Positions 34,177 through 44,500 of a stretch of 64,000 nucleotides of DNA are shown here, in pieces. The position numbers and the translations under genes are program-made. Below the pieces are notes generated by a model. It was not told the origin of the DNA. It saw only the letters and a list, made by a program, of their open reading frames with translations, and searched no databases. This DNA is from Riemerella anatipestifer_F (lineage in GTDB: Bacteria; Bacteroidota; Bacteroidia; Flavobacteriales; Weeksellaceae): the NCBI RefSeq assembly GCF_037861325.1, contig NZ_JAFELW010000006.1; one strand, 5' to 3'. The stretch's first letter is position 1. Every line of letters starts with the position of its first letter.

Positions 34177-35274
34177 ATGAAAATAAAAGAACTAGTAGCA
34201 GAACTTAATCGCCTCATCCCCTTTGCACAAGCAGAAAATTTTGACAATGTAGGTCTTCTTTGTGGCAATCCTGAAAGGGAAGTTACAGGCGTTCTTATAT
34301 CTCACGATACACTAGAACACATTGTAGATGAAGCCATTGAGAAAAACACCAATGTTATTCTATCATTTCATCCCATTATATTCTCTGGCTTAAAAAGTAT
34401 TACAGGCAAAAACTATGTGGAAAGAAGTGTGATGAAAGCCCTAGAAAACAAAATTGCCATTATTGCCATACATACCGCACTAGATAACGATTTTATGGGC
34501 GTTAATCATAGGATTGGAAAAGAATTAGGATTAAAAAACCTTAAAACCTTAATGCCTAAGAATAATGATTTACAACAACTTTCTGTGTATGTACCAAAAG
34601 ACCACGAAGAAAAAGTAAAAGATGCTTTATTCTCTGCAGGAGCAGGAAGCATCGGTTTTTATAATGAATGTAGTTTTAATATCAAAGGAACAGGCACTTT
34701 TAAACCCCAAGAAGGCTCTCAACCATTTATAGGACAACAAGGCACAAGGGAAAGCGTAGAGGAAACTTTAATCTCCGTTATTTTTGAAAAGTATAAAAAG
34801 AATACCATCATTTCAGCGATGAAAACCGCTCACCCATACGAAGAAGTGGCTTATCAAATCTACAATCTTGAAAATGAAAATCAATATCTAGGCTTAGGTC
34901 AATATGGCGAATTTGAAACCGAAATCTCCGAAGAAGCCTTTTTAAATTTAGTAAAGAAAACTTTTGGATTACAAGTCATTAGACACAGCCAAAAACTCAA
35001 CAAACCTATCCAAAAAGTAGCAATGCTAGGTGGAAGCGGTGCTGATGGTATTAAAGCCGCACTTGCCAATAGATGCGATGCTTATCTAACGGCTGACCTT
35101 AAATACCACGACTTTTTCCAAGCGGAAAATCAATTATTGTTATGCGATATAGGACACTTTGAGTCTGAACAATTTATCATACAACAATTATTTGAACTTT
35201 TATCAGAAAATTTTACTAAATTTGCAACCTTGAAAACCACTCAAAGTACTAACCCTGTAAATTACTTTATATAA
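34177..35274 (+). CDS. NIF3/YbgI-family dinuclear metal protein
   Basis: 365 residues. Conserved metal-binding blocks are NVGLLCGN near the N-terminus, LSFHPIIF (about 67-74) and the C-terminal GHFESEQF. Between about residues 130 and 245 it has the inserted PII-like/CutA-like domain of the long YqfO type, beginning LQQLSVYVP, which explains its length over the 250-residue E. coli form. Often annotated as GTP cyclohydrolase I type 2, but the true role is not settled. It ends 4 nt before the next gene, and the pair is a conserved Bacteroidota operon in my experience. Confidence 0.9.
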   Translation: MKIKELVAELNRLIPFAQAENFDNVGLLCGNPEREVTGVLISHDTLEHIVDEAIEKNTNVILSFHPIIFSGLKSITGKNYVERSVMKALENKIAIIAIHTALDNDFMGVNHRIGKELGLKNLKTLMPKNNDLQQLSVYVPKDHEEKVKDALFSAGAGSIGFYNECSFNIKGTGTFKPQEGSQPFIGQQGTRESVEETLISVIFEKYKKNTIISAMKTAHPYEEVAYQIYNLENENQYLGLGQYGEFETEISEEAFLNLVKKTFGLQVIRHSQKLNKPIQKVAMLGGSGADGIKAALANRCDAYLTADLKYHDFFQAENQLLLCDIGHFESEQFIIQQLFELLSENFTKFATLKTTQSTNPVNYFI

Positions 35275-35278
35275 AGAT

Positions 35279-36058
35279 ATGGCTAAGAAAACAAACGATA
35301 TTTCTGTAGAAGAGAAACTAAGAGCATTGTATGATTTACAATTTATAGACTCTCGTTTAGACGAAATTAGAAATACAAGAGGTGAACTTCCTATTGAAGT
35401 AGAAGATTTGGAGATAGAAATAGAAGGTTTAGGAAAAAGAGCCGAGAAGTTTGCTACCGAAATCAAAGAGCAAGAAGTTGAAATAAAAAATAAAAAAGAA
35501 CTCATCTCTCACGCACAAGGGCTTATAGAGAAATATAAATCTCAGCAAGACAATGTGAGAAACAACAAAGAGTTCGAAGCTCTAGCTAAAGAAATAGAAT
35601 ACCAAGAGTTAGAAATCCAATTAGCAGAGAAAAAAATTAAAGAGTTTGGTGCTAAAAAAGACCACAAAACAGAATCTTTAAACAATCTAGAGGCTAAGAT
35701 TGAAGAATTACAAAGCCACCTTACTTTTAAAAAGAACGAACTAGAAAGCCTTATCGCAGAAACTCAAAAAGAGGAAGAGTTTTTACTAGAAAAATCTCAG
35801 GAGTTTGCTGATAAGATAGACCAAAGACTTCTAGCGTCTTACCAAAGAATTAGAAAAGGGTCTTCTAACGGTCTTGCAGTAGTAGGTATAGAGAGAGGAG
35901 CTCCTAAGGGATCTTACTTTACTATCCCACCACAGAAGCAGATGGAAATTGCTCAAAGAAAAAAGATTATTATAGATGAACATTCTGGTAAAATCTTAGT
36001 AGATGACGATTTGGTGATTGAAGAAACAGAAAAAATGAAGGAAATAATCAAATTCTAA
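35279..36058 (+). CDS. Coiled-coil protein with a cysteine-less zinc-ribbon remnant
   Basis: 259 residues. A long antiparallel coiled coil occupies about residues 30-180, followed by a small domain starting YQRIRKGSSNGLAVVGIERG. Family members carry two CxxC pairs in that domain (usually written C4-type zinc ribbon). Here the positions read GAPKGSYF and DEHSGKILV, and the protein has no cysteine at all. The fold may still be kept because IPPQKQMEI and KIIIDEHSGKIL retain the family pattern. Cotranscribed with the NIF3-like gene (4 nt apart), which is the usual partner. Relatives are proposed to work in envelope or RNA quality control. Confidence 0.85.
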   Translation: MAKKTNDISVEEKLRALYDLQFIDSRLDEIRNTRGELPIEVEDLEIEIEGLGKRAEKFATEIKEQEVEIKNKKELISHAQGLIEKYKSQQDNVRNNKEFEALAKEIEYQELEIQLAEKKIKEFGAKKDHKTESLNNLEAKIEELQSHLTFKKNELESLIAETQKEEEFLLEKSQEFADKIDQRLLASYQRIRKGSSNGLAVVGIERGAPKGSYFTIPPQKQMEIAQRKKIIIDEHSGKILVDDDLVIEETEKMKEIIKF

Positions 36059-36075
36059 GAAAATAAATCTTATCT

Positions 36076-36103
36076 ATCCGCTCTTTTAGGGCGGATTTTT
36101 TTA
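36076..36103 (+). terminator. Terminator, with a -7 box just after it
   Basis: ATCCGCTCT (36076-36084) pairs with AGGGCGGAT (36088-36096), then seven T. TATTTTTG at 36102-36109 is a -7 box for the peptidase gene. Confidence 0.85.
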
Positions 36104-36138
36104 TTTTTGGGCTTTACTTAACCTATAATGCTTAATTT

Positions 36139-38145
36139 ATGATAAACTTAAAACAAAAAATGCTGGCTGTGGCGACCAGTCTCCCGATGCTCATTAGTGC
36201 TCAAAACCTTATGACACCAGAGAAATTGTGGACGCTTAAAAGAATGAGCGTTCAGGTAGTTGCACCAGACCAATCGGGGTTAATCTATAAAGTGGGACAA
36301 ACCGATTTAGAGACAGAAAAAACTAATTCCGAAAACTACTTTCTCAATTTAAAAAACAATCTTTCGTCTAAAGTTAATTTTAACGGAAAAAGCATCTTCC
36401 AATGGGATAAGAATGGTATCTATGCCACGGAAGGTAAGCAGATATTCCTTTCAAAAGACCAAGGTAAAACGTGGAGTTCGTTCTATACTCTACCTGATGA
36501 TGCCGATAATGTTATCATCTCTCCTAATGGAAAAAAGATAGCTTACAGTAAAGAAGTGCTTGTAGAAAAGGTGCTTGGCAAAGAAAAATATAATGATGTA
36601 CCTAATACAACGGCGCATATCTATTCTGACCTAAACCACCGCCATTGGGATTACTTTAATCAAGGAAGATACAACCATATTTTTGTAATAGATTTGGACA
36701 AAAATAGCTCTCCTAAAGACTTACTAGAAGGTAAAAAGTGGGATAGTCCGCAAAGACCTTTTGGAGGAGCAGAAGATTTTGTATTTAGCCCTGATTCCTC
36801 TCAATTATTATTTGTAATGAAACCTTTGGAAGGAGAGGAATATGCCAAATCTACCAATACAGATATTTTCTCTTATCATTTTGATAGTGAAACTATAAAG
36901 AATCTTACGGAAGCAAATAAGGGCTATGATGTAAGCCCTAAGTTCAGCCCTGATGGCAATTATCTTACTTGGTTAAGTATGGCAAGGGACGGCTATGAGG
37001 CAGATAAAAACGACCTCAAAATAATGGATTGGAAAACAGGAGTAATAACCAACCTTACCAAAGATTGGGACGAGTCTGTTACTGGAGATTTCTTTTGGAG
37101 CCAAAACAATCAGTTGCTTTACTTTACAGCAGCTTACAGAGGTACTAAACAGCTTTTTAGCATCAGTCCTAAATCTAAAAAGGTAACTAAAATCACAGAA
37201 GGAACTTTTGATGTAAACGACATTATCACAGAAACCAAAAACCAACTTTTAGTTACTAGAACAGACATCAACCACAACGCCGACTTATTCTCCGTAAACA
37301 CCAAAAGCGGAGCAATGAAGCAAGTTACCGAAGTTAATAAAGAGATGTACCAAAACATCGCCACTTCTAAATCTGAACTTAGAATGGTAAAAACTTCGGA
37401 CGGCAAAGAGATGGGCGTATGGTTCCACTACCCACCTAACTTCGACCCTAACAAAAAATATCCTGCACTACTCTATTGTCAGGGAGGTCCGCAGTCTGCA
37501 TTAACGCAATATTTCTCGCTTAGATGGAACTTTGCACTAATGACGGCTAACGGCTATATCGTTATCGCTCCTAACAGAAGAGGTATGCAAGGCTGGGGTG
37601 TAGAATGGAACGAAGCTATTTCTAAAGACTGGGGCGGACAACCTATGAGAGATTATCTTTCTGCCACAGATTACGCTAAAACACTTCCGTTTGTAGATGG
37701 AGACAGAATAGCTGCCGTAGGTGCCAGTTATGGTGGTTACAGTGTATTGATGCTGGCAGGGATACACCAAAACAGATTTAAGACCTTTATTTCTCACAAC
37801 GGTCTATTTGATATGAAATCGTGGTATCTTAATACTGAGGAACTTTGGTTTGCGAACTGGGATTTGGGTGGTTCTCCTTACGATAACCCTCTACCAAGAG
37901 CTTATACAGAGTTTAATCCGAGTAACTATGTCCAAAATTGGAACAAGCCTATGATGATTATACAAGGACACAAAGATTACCGAGTGCCTTATGAGCAAGG
38001 GCAAGGCGCCTTCCAAGCGGCAAGACTAAAAGGACTAAAAGCCAAACTACTCTACTACCCTAACGAAAACCATTGGGTGCTAAAACCTCACAACGGTTTA
38101 GTATGGCAAAGAGAATTCTTTGATTGGTTAAAAGAAACGCTTTAA
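36139..38145 (+). CDS. Secreted S9-family peptidase (dipeptidyl-peptidase type)
   Basis: 668 residues. A Sec signal peptide ends near ISAQ (about residue 22), so it is periplasmic or exported. An N-terminal beta-propeller (about 25-410) precedes an alpha/beta-hydrolase domain with nucleophile Ser530 in GASYGGYS, Asp613 (GHKDYRVP) and His645 (NENHWV). The order and size match bacterial DPP5-like peptidases, which cut dipeptides from N-termini. Such enzymes supply amino acids in asaccharolytic Bacteroidota. Single gene with its own terminator. Confidence 0.93.
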   Translation: MINLKQKMLAVATSLPMLISAQNLMTPEKLWTLKRMSVQVVAPDQSGLIYKVGQTDLETEKTNSENYFLNLKNNLSSKVNFNGKSIFQWDKNGIYATEGKQIFLSKDQGKTWSSFYTLPDDADNVIISPNGKKIAYSKEVLVEKVLGKEKYNDVPNTTAHIYSDLNHRHWDYFNQGRYNHIFVIDLDKNSSPKDLLEGKKWDSPQRPFGGAEDFVFSPDSSQLLFVMKPLEGEEYAKSTNTDIFSYHFDSETIKNLTEANKGYDVSPKFSPDGNYLTWLSMARDGYEADKNDLKIMDWKTGVITNLTKDWDESVTGDFFWSQNNQLLYFTAAYRGTKQLFSISPKSKKVTKITEGTFDVNDIITETKNQLLVTRTDINHNADLFSVNTKSGAMKQVTEVNKEMYQNIATSKSELRMVKTSDGKEMGVWFHYPPNFDPNKKYPALLYCQGGPQSALTQYFSLRWNFALMTANGYIVIAPNRRGMQGWGVEWNEAISKDWGGQPMRDYLSATDYAKTLPFVDGDRIAAVGASYGGYSVLMLAGIHQNRFKTFISHNGLFDMKSWYLNTEELWFANWDLGGSPYDNPLPRAYTEFNPSNYVQNWNKPMMIIQGHKDYRVPYEQGQGAFQAARLKGLKAKLLYYPNENHWVLKPHNGLVWQREFFDWLKETL

Positions 38146-38170
38146 GGATACTAACATAGGATATAATAAA

Positions 38171-38201
38171 AAAGGATAGGTTTAGTAAGCCTATCCTTTA
38201 T
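38171..38201 (+). terminator. Terminator after the S9 peptidase
   Basis: Stem AAAGGATAGG/CCTATCCTTT (38171-38180 with 38190-38199), 9-nt loop. Confidence 0.85.
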
Positions 38202-38253
38202 TGTTTTTAATAAGCTTAGTTAAAAGTGTGTTACACCTTTATTTTGGAGGAAA

Positions 38254-38427
38254 GAGGCTTTGCGAGGTGCGGGCTACTACAACCATAAGTGGAGAGGAGA
38301 ACCGAACGCTAGCAAAAACATTTTCCATTTTTTAAAATTACGAAAAACTAAAAAATGGAAAAGTTTTTTGCGGGTATTTTCTAGAATATTTCTGAGATTT
38401 CCTTCAACCCCGCATCTTGCAAAACTC
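38254..38427. repeat. MITE-like 174-bp imperfect inverted repeat
   Basis: The ends, 38254-38273 (GAGGCTTTGCGAGGTGCGGG) and 38408-38427, are inverted copies with a few mismatches and one gap. Inside, a 14-bp perfect stem (TTTTCCATTTTTTA with TAAAAAATGGAAAA) forms a tall hairpin with further pairing outside it. No ORF of size is present. It lies between the peptidase terminator and the end of the SIR2-like gene. It may be a mobile element derivative or a structured RNA. Confidence 0.55.
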
Positions 38428-38445
38428 ATGTTGTCTACAGTTTTT

Positions 38446-39497
38446 TTAATTCCAAATGTTTGCAGTTTTTGCGTCATAAATATTGACTTTACACTGAAAT
38501 TTGTCTGTAATACTTAAAATGTGATTATAATCTTGTTCGGAATAAACTCCGATATAAACACTATGTAGTTTTTCTCCGCTTCTTTTACCTCTTTTTGCAG
38601 CAATGTTTATTGCTTCAATAATATGCTCATCGTATTCTCCAAAATTAAAACCAAAGGTTACTAATGAACCTTCTATATTCATTAATTTTTCTAAACAAAA
38701 ATTTAGATATTTATTATGTGTAATTTGATTCAATTTTTGATTTCCATCACCCGCTGTAACAAAAACAGGATATTCGCCTTTAGTAATTCTTTCTTTTACA
38801 TTTTCTAATAAATAATGCTCATTATCATATTGAACTTTTACAACATTAATTCCGTCATCAAATATTGGTAAACTTCCATGTAAATAGAAAACATTTTGTT
38901 CCTTGCTATATTTTCCCCATCTTAGCTCTGAATAATCTAACTCATCATTTTCTTCTTTCTTGTGATATAAATCTGTTTCCAAATCTCTACCAAATCCATC
39001 AATAATATGCTTTGATTCATTTCTCATCAATATCCAATAAAACAATAAGTCATAGTTTGTTGAAAATACAAATCCTTCTTTTGATAAGTATTCTTCCAGA
39101 AATTTGATACATGCTTTACTTTTATTTTCGGGGACTTCAAAAACATGATTTGGGTGCAATTTAGTAACTGCATCTATTAGACTTTTTTTGAGTTCAGAAA
39201 TAACTACATTTATTTTCTCTTGTGTTTTTTCATCGTCACTAAAGATATGGGCTACTTTTGAAAAAGTTTCAAGTTGTCTCATAATTAATTCAAAATTTGT
39301 GGTGTTCAAAGTTTTGAATAATCCTTTAACCGCATCATTACCGTTATCTTCTATAAATTTACTTAATGCATTATATGAAAAAATAGAATGGTCGTATGCA
39401 ATACTAAAACCATTTCCAAAAAGTAAATGCTTTTTTCTTTTCTTTTTTCTAATTGGTCTAAAATTTCGCTGTAAGTAGGTAAATCTTTATAATTCAT
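38446..39497 (-). pseudogene. SIR2-like DUF4917 protein with a frameshift in an A-tract
   Basis: The open part (38446-39309, 287 residues) lacks its start. Upstream in the same frame the sequence continues as HLLFGNGFSIAYDHSIFSYN, while ATG 39497 opens MNYKDLPTYSEILDQLEKRK in another frame. The two join at an A6 tract (plus strand 39431-39436): one extra A restores a single protein of about 350 residues. Motifs GNGFS, STNYD and LHGSL follow the SIR2 pattern, so NAD binding or hydrolysis is possible. A -7 box lies at 39535-39542. It may be a mutation, a sequencing error, or a -1 slip or phase variation. Confidence 0.7.
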
Positions 39498-39673
39498 AAT
39501 TACTAATTTTTTAAGATTATGAAATTAAAGAACGCAAAATTATGCCCAAAGTAAAAAATTTGAAAAATTGAAAATTTAGTAAACTTTTTGTCTTGTTTTA
39601 AATCTGAAAACGAAATTGTTGCGACATTTTTTCATAAAATTGCAGACAATAATTCTGTTTATGCAAAAAAATC

Positions 39674-40756
39674 TTAAGCTATCTCAAAAATACGGCTTTC
39701 TTCATTGATGTTTTTTACTACGGCTTCCGTTCGTTCTTTGTGGGTATCTGTGATAAATATCTGTCCGAAATGCTCTTTGTTCACTAATTCTATAAGTTGA
39801 GCCACACGGCGGTCGTCCAACTTATCAAATATATCGTCTAGTAACAACAGAGGCGTCTTCCCTGTAATTTCCTTAATACGGTTGATTTGAGCCAACTTTA
39901 ACGCAATTAAAAACGATTTCTGCTGCCCTTGGGAACCAATTTTCTTTATCAAATCTCCACTCATCTCAAAACGAAGTTCGTCTTTATGAATTCCTTTAGA
40001 AGTGTAGGTAAGCACTCGGTCTTTTTCTACATTTTGAGACAGAACTTCTGCCATTGTTTGCTCTTCCAAATCCGATTGGTAAACTATATCCACCTCCTCT
40101 TTACCATTAGAAATCATATTATAAAAATGTAAAAAAGTAGGCAGTAGTTGTGTGATAAATAGGCTTCTCTTTTCAAAAATCACCCCTGCATACTGGCACA
40201 AAGGCTCATCATAAATCTCTAGCGAATCTTTATCAAAATATCTATTTTTAGCGAAAGACTTTAGTAAGGCATTTCTTTGTTTAAGTGCTTTTTGGTATTG
40301 CATAATAGAGTGCAAATACTCTGCATCTACCTGCGAAATCATCGCATCTAAAAATCGTCTTCTGCTCTCCCCAGAATCAGAGATAAGATTGGCATCATAG
40401 GGAGAAATCATCACACTTGGCAAAAACCCAATATGGTCTGACAAACGAGCGTAAGACTTATCGTTCTTCTTTACCAATTTTTTAGCGTCTTTGCTTTGGA
40501 TAATTTTTAATATCGTTTCTTTTTCGCCATCATCTACCACCGCCTCCAATGTAAAAAAGTCTTCCCCCGTCAAAATATTATTAACATCAGAATTCCCTAG
40601 AAAACTTTTCCCTACAGACAAATAGTGCAAAGCGTCCAAAATATTGGTCTTCCCTGCCCCATTGTTCCCTACGAAGCTATTGATTTCGGAAGAAAAATCA
40701 AACACTCGCTCTTGATGATTTTTGAAATTTGTTAAATATAATTTTTTGATAATCAT
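39674..40756 (-). CDS. recF: DNA replication/repair protein RecF
   Basis: 360 residues from ATG 40756. An ATG 90 nt upstream would overlap the next gene and adds residues unlike RecF. ABC-type ATPase that loads RecA at gaps with RecO and RecR. Walker A GNNGAGKT (30-37), signature SQGQQKSFLIALKLAQ near 293-308, and Walker B LLLLDDIFDKLD. recO is also in this window at 62655. It follows the UbiA-like gene by 14 nt and may be cotranscribed. Confidence 0.96.
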   Translation of the reverse strand: MIIKKLYLTNFKNHQERVFDFSSEINSFVGNNGAGKTNILDALHYLSVGKSFLGNSDVNNILTGEDFFTLEAVVDDGEKETILKIIQSKDAKKLVKKNDKSYARLSDHIGFLPSVMISPYDANLISDSGESRRRFLDAMISQVDAEYLHSIMQYQKALKQRNALLKSFAKNRYFDKDSLEIYDEPLCQYAGVIFEKRSLFITQLLPTFLHFYNMISNGKEEVDIVYQSDLEEQTMAEVLSQNVEKDRVLTYTSKGIHKDELRFEMSGDLIKKIGSQGQQKSFLIALKLAQINRIKEITGKTPLLLLDDIFDKLDDRRVAQLIELVNKEHFGQIFITDTHKERTEAVVKNINEESRIFEIA

Positions 40757-40770
40757 TACTGAAAAATTGG

Positions 40771-41472
40771 TCAAAAATACTCCAATAAAATCAGAAATAA
40801 AAGCGGAAGCCCACAACAAGTTTCTACCCATAGAGAAAAATACCAATCGGGCTTACTTTCAGACGCACCATACACCAAAGCTAAAGCTACCACAATAGCT
40901 CCACCAAACGCCACCGCATAAAGTGTATTAAAATAAATAAACGATAGCCCTCCGCTAAAAATAAGTAAAACATAAGCCAGCCTTTTAGTCGCCGCCACGC
41001 CTATAAACTTAGGGAATGTTATCACTTTATCGCTGGATTTATCTCGTATATCAAAAGGTAACACCAATGCCGAAATATAAAGAAAACTCACAAAAAAAAT
41101 AACTCCATCTATTTTAGGTAAAAATAGCCAAGCACTTACCAAAGCCCAACTCAACCCCACATAAAATATCTTTAGTAATGGTATTTTTCGGACAAAAGTA
41201 TTCAAAAAACGAGAGTTATAAGCCAACCCTAACAATAAAATCGTAAGCCATTTCAGTAAAATATCAACATTATAAAAAGACAAAATCAGCATTATGCCGA
41301 GTGCAAAACTAACCGCATTAAATACTAATATTCTACCAATGATTGGCTTTCTATATTGATATTTAGTATATAGATAACCATTAAAATAAGTGAGAAAAAC
41401 CAAACTCAATAGCTCAACTGAAATCTGAACTTTGGTATTATTGACAAAAAAGACAGTCAGAGCCGTCCCCAT
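40771..41472 (-). CDS. UbiA-like integral membrane protein
   Basis: 233 residues from the ATG at 41472, with seven or more hydrophobic segments. The second prenyltransferase motif is kept (DIRDKSSDK, about residues 143-151), but the first, NxxxDxxxD, is not visible (FNGYLYTKYQY instead). It may therefore be inactive or modified. The reading frame is open upstream with plausible coding (LKKYIIDSQIYVSV) but has no ATG, GTG or TTG before the previous gene's stop, so the true start may be unusual or lost. Lies 64 nt after the cytochrome biogenesis gene. Confidence 0.65.
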   Translation of the reverse strand: MGTALTVFFVNNTKVQISVELLSLVFLTYFNGYLYTKYQYRKPIIGRILVFNAVSFALGIMLILSFYNVDILLKWLTILLLGLAYNSRFLNTFVRKIPLLKIFYVGLSWALVSAWLFLPKIDGVIFFVSFLYISALVLPFDIRDKSSDKVITFPKFIGVAATKRLAYVLLIFSGGLSFIYFNTLYAVAFGGAIVVALALVYGASESKPDWYFSLWVETCCGLPLLFLILLEYF

Positions 41473-41536
41473 TACGGAAACATAAATCTGACTGTCTATA
41501 ATATATTTTTTTAATTGTGTAAAAATGATTTTACTC

Positions 41537-44500
41537 TTAGTTTTTGGAGTTCAGTTTTTTATATTTAAACCACGCCGCTAAAGAAATGGTAATCATACTT
41601 GCCCCTGTAATATAAACCCACGCTGGTACAGGGATAGGGTCTCCTGCCGCATAAGAGTGTAACCCTGAAAGATAGTAATTAACCCCAAAATAAGTCATAA
41701 TAACCGAACTAAAAGCAAACATCGTTACCATATGAAAGGCATAACGCCCTCTAAGCCCTGGCACTAAACGCATATGTAATACAAAAGCATACACCATAAC
41801 CGATATAAACGCCCAAGTTTCTTTTGGGTCCCAAGACCAATATCTTCCCCAAGATTCATTTGCCCAAACACCACCTAAAAAAGTACCTATTGTAAGTGCA
41901 AAAAGCCCTATCGTAAGCGACATTTCCGAAACGGCAGTAAGCTCTTTTATCGTGGTATCATTATGTTTTTGGAAAGTAGCTTTACTAGAAATAATGTAAA
42001 ACAACAGTACCATAATCCCTATAATAAAGGACAGTGCAAAGAAACCATAACTAGAGGTAATAATAGCCACATGGATTACTAACCAATAAGATTTAAGCAC
42101 TGGCACTAAAGGTGTAATCTGCGGGTCTAGGCTTACCGCACCGTGAGCAAAGCCCATCAGCAGTACCGCCACTAAGAAACCTGCCGAAGGTATCAAAGCA
42201 TTATTATTTCTGTAAAGTAATAACCCCGCACTAATACCTACCCAAGAAATAAACATAATCGCTTCATAACCGTTACTCCAAGGTGCGTGTCCTGAAATAT
42301 ACCATCTGATACCCAGCCCCACAAGATGCACAAGGTAGCCCAATATCCCTGTAGCTAAAATTACTTTAATGACTTTATGTAACCAACGATTGGGTTTAAA
42401 TAATTCTATAAAACCAAGTACCAATAATAACGCAGCAACAACGCTATAAAAAATCATCAACTTAAAGTTGAGATTAAGTTTATTCATTAAAATTTCTAAA
42501 TCTATCTTGGTTTGAGGCGGAATAACATTTTTACCCCATTTTGCTTGATAACTCTTTACTTTATCCAACTCCTTATCAGCAGTTGCCCACTTATCGCTTT
42601 GTGTAGCCATCAGTACCGAAGAAAGGTAAGGTCCTAATACCTCCTGTGCATTAGTATCTATTTGGAAATTAGAGTCCATTACAGAGTTCCATTTGTGGTT
42701 AGGGTCGTTCTGTACAGGTATCACACGGAAATATTGCCAAGACATTAGAGCATTCATCACTTGTACTTTATCATTAAGTTTGATGACTGCTTGGTCGTAC
42801 TTAGATTGTTCAGCTGGTTTTTTATGAAAAGCCTCGTTGTAATCATCCTCTAAAACAAAACGAAGATTACCAAACTTATCCGCAGGGAAAAGATTTACAA
42901 GACTAGTATAGCCCTCGTCATTCGCCTTGGTTTTTTTCTTTAATTCTTCTCCTACTTCCCCCCTAGTTTCTACCTTAATAATATGTACTTGAGCCCAAAA
43001 CATCGGGTCTATAGTCGCTGACAAAAACCACTGGTTAGCATCTAATTGTTTAAAAGATTCTTTACCTGCGAGTTTTCTTAAAATATCTAGTGCCTGTGTA
43101 TTCACTGGCTGTATTCTCCCATCATAACTCTGCACTAACAAAGAACCAAATTTTTCTGCGTGAACCTTATCTATATTGATGTGCTGTACCATATCATCGG
43201 CAGAAAGCACTTTTTGAGTAGAAGTTTTGGCTGTTGGCGTTTTTGGCTGTGCTTGTAGAAGACCAAAACTCAACATCAGTAATAATACTCCTAACGCTTT
43301 TTTCTTACTAATATCTTTTAGCATTTTATTTAAAGACCAAAAACGAGTTCCTTTCCAAAACAGAGTAATAAACATTGCAATAAACATAAGTGTATAGCCT
43401 ATATAGGTAATAAGTGTTCCCCAATAGTCGTGATTAACCGATAGTATCGTGCCGTGTCTATCTGCATCAAAACTAGATTGAAAGAAACGGTATCCACGAT
43501 AATTAAGTACATTATTCATATAAATTTTGTATGGTGTCTGCTTACCATTGTCTATAATCTGAACATGGCTCTCATAAGCAGACGGCGAAGAACTCCCTGG
43601 GTAAGTTTCCATCACAAAATCGTCTAACTTCAATGCAAATGGCGTAGTGTAAACTTTAGCACCAAACCCTAACATCATATTCATACCATCTAACGAAATT
43701 TGTTTTACCAAGTTAGGATTACCTTCCTGTACTTGTAGGCTAACTTGCTGCTTAGTTTTAGGACCTTCTACCTCTAGTAAAAGCTCATCAGGTATATTTT
43801 TATCCTTCTTTTTATCTCCAGAATAAGATACTATTTCGCCTCTTTTTAGTCCTTCAGGCACTACAATTCTCATTTGGTTAATCGTATATAAACTTCTAAG
43901 AGATAACGGCGTGTACTCATCTTTAGGAGATGCCCCCACTTCTTGACTCGTCATTACCATATAAGTAGCATCTACAGGAGTTTTAATGTAAAGTTTCCCG
44001 TCTTGTTTTTTAAACTCCACCGCTCCATCTATCGGTCTGTTATAAGTTACTAATGTACCACCGATATTTTTAACCTCTCCTTCTGACAGATAATATTCTA
44101 ACCTTCCTGCATCGTCTGTGGTTACAAAATGAAGATACTCTTTGCCATTAGGCGTTACCTTTATACTGTCCTTCTTTCTAGGTGTGTAAGCCAACTGCTT
44201 TACTTTTATTTTTTTACCATTAAAGTCGTAAGCCGCTTTAAAGTAATGGTTGGTTACTTTAGACCAAAAAGGCACTTCTGGCGTCATCAAAAAAGGAATA
44301 TCTGCATAATTAAGCACTTCCCCTTTTTCTTCTATTTGGATTTTAAAGAAATTCTTGCTAGTTACTATTTCGTTAGAAGTTTCTCCCTCACGAATGTGCA
44401 TCGTTCCTTCGTAACTGATATATCTAGTAATAGCTCCTCCTATAAACAACAAAATAAATGATAAATGGAAAACCAATAAAGGACACTTTTCTCGTTTCCA

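Noticed and set aside
40757..40846. Longer RecF start at 40846
   Set aside because: The added 30 residues are unlike RecF and would overlap the UbiA-like gene by 76 bp.
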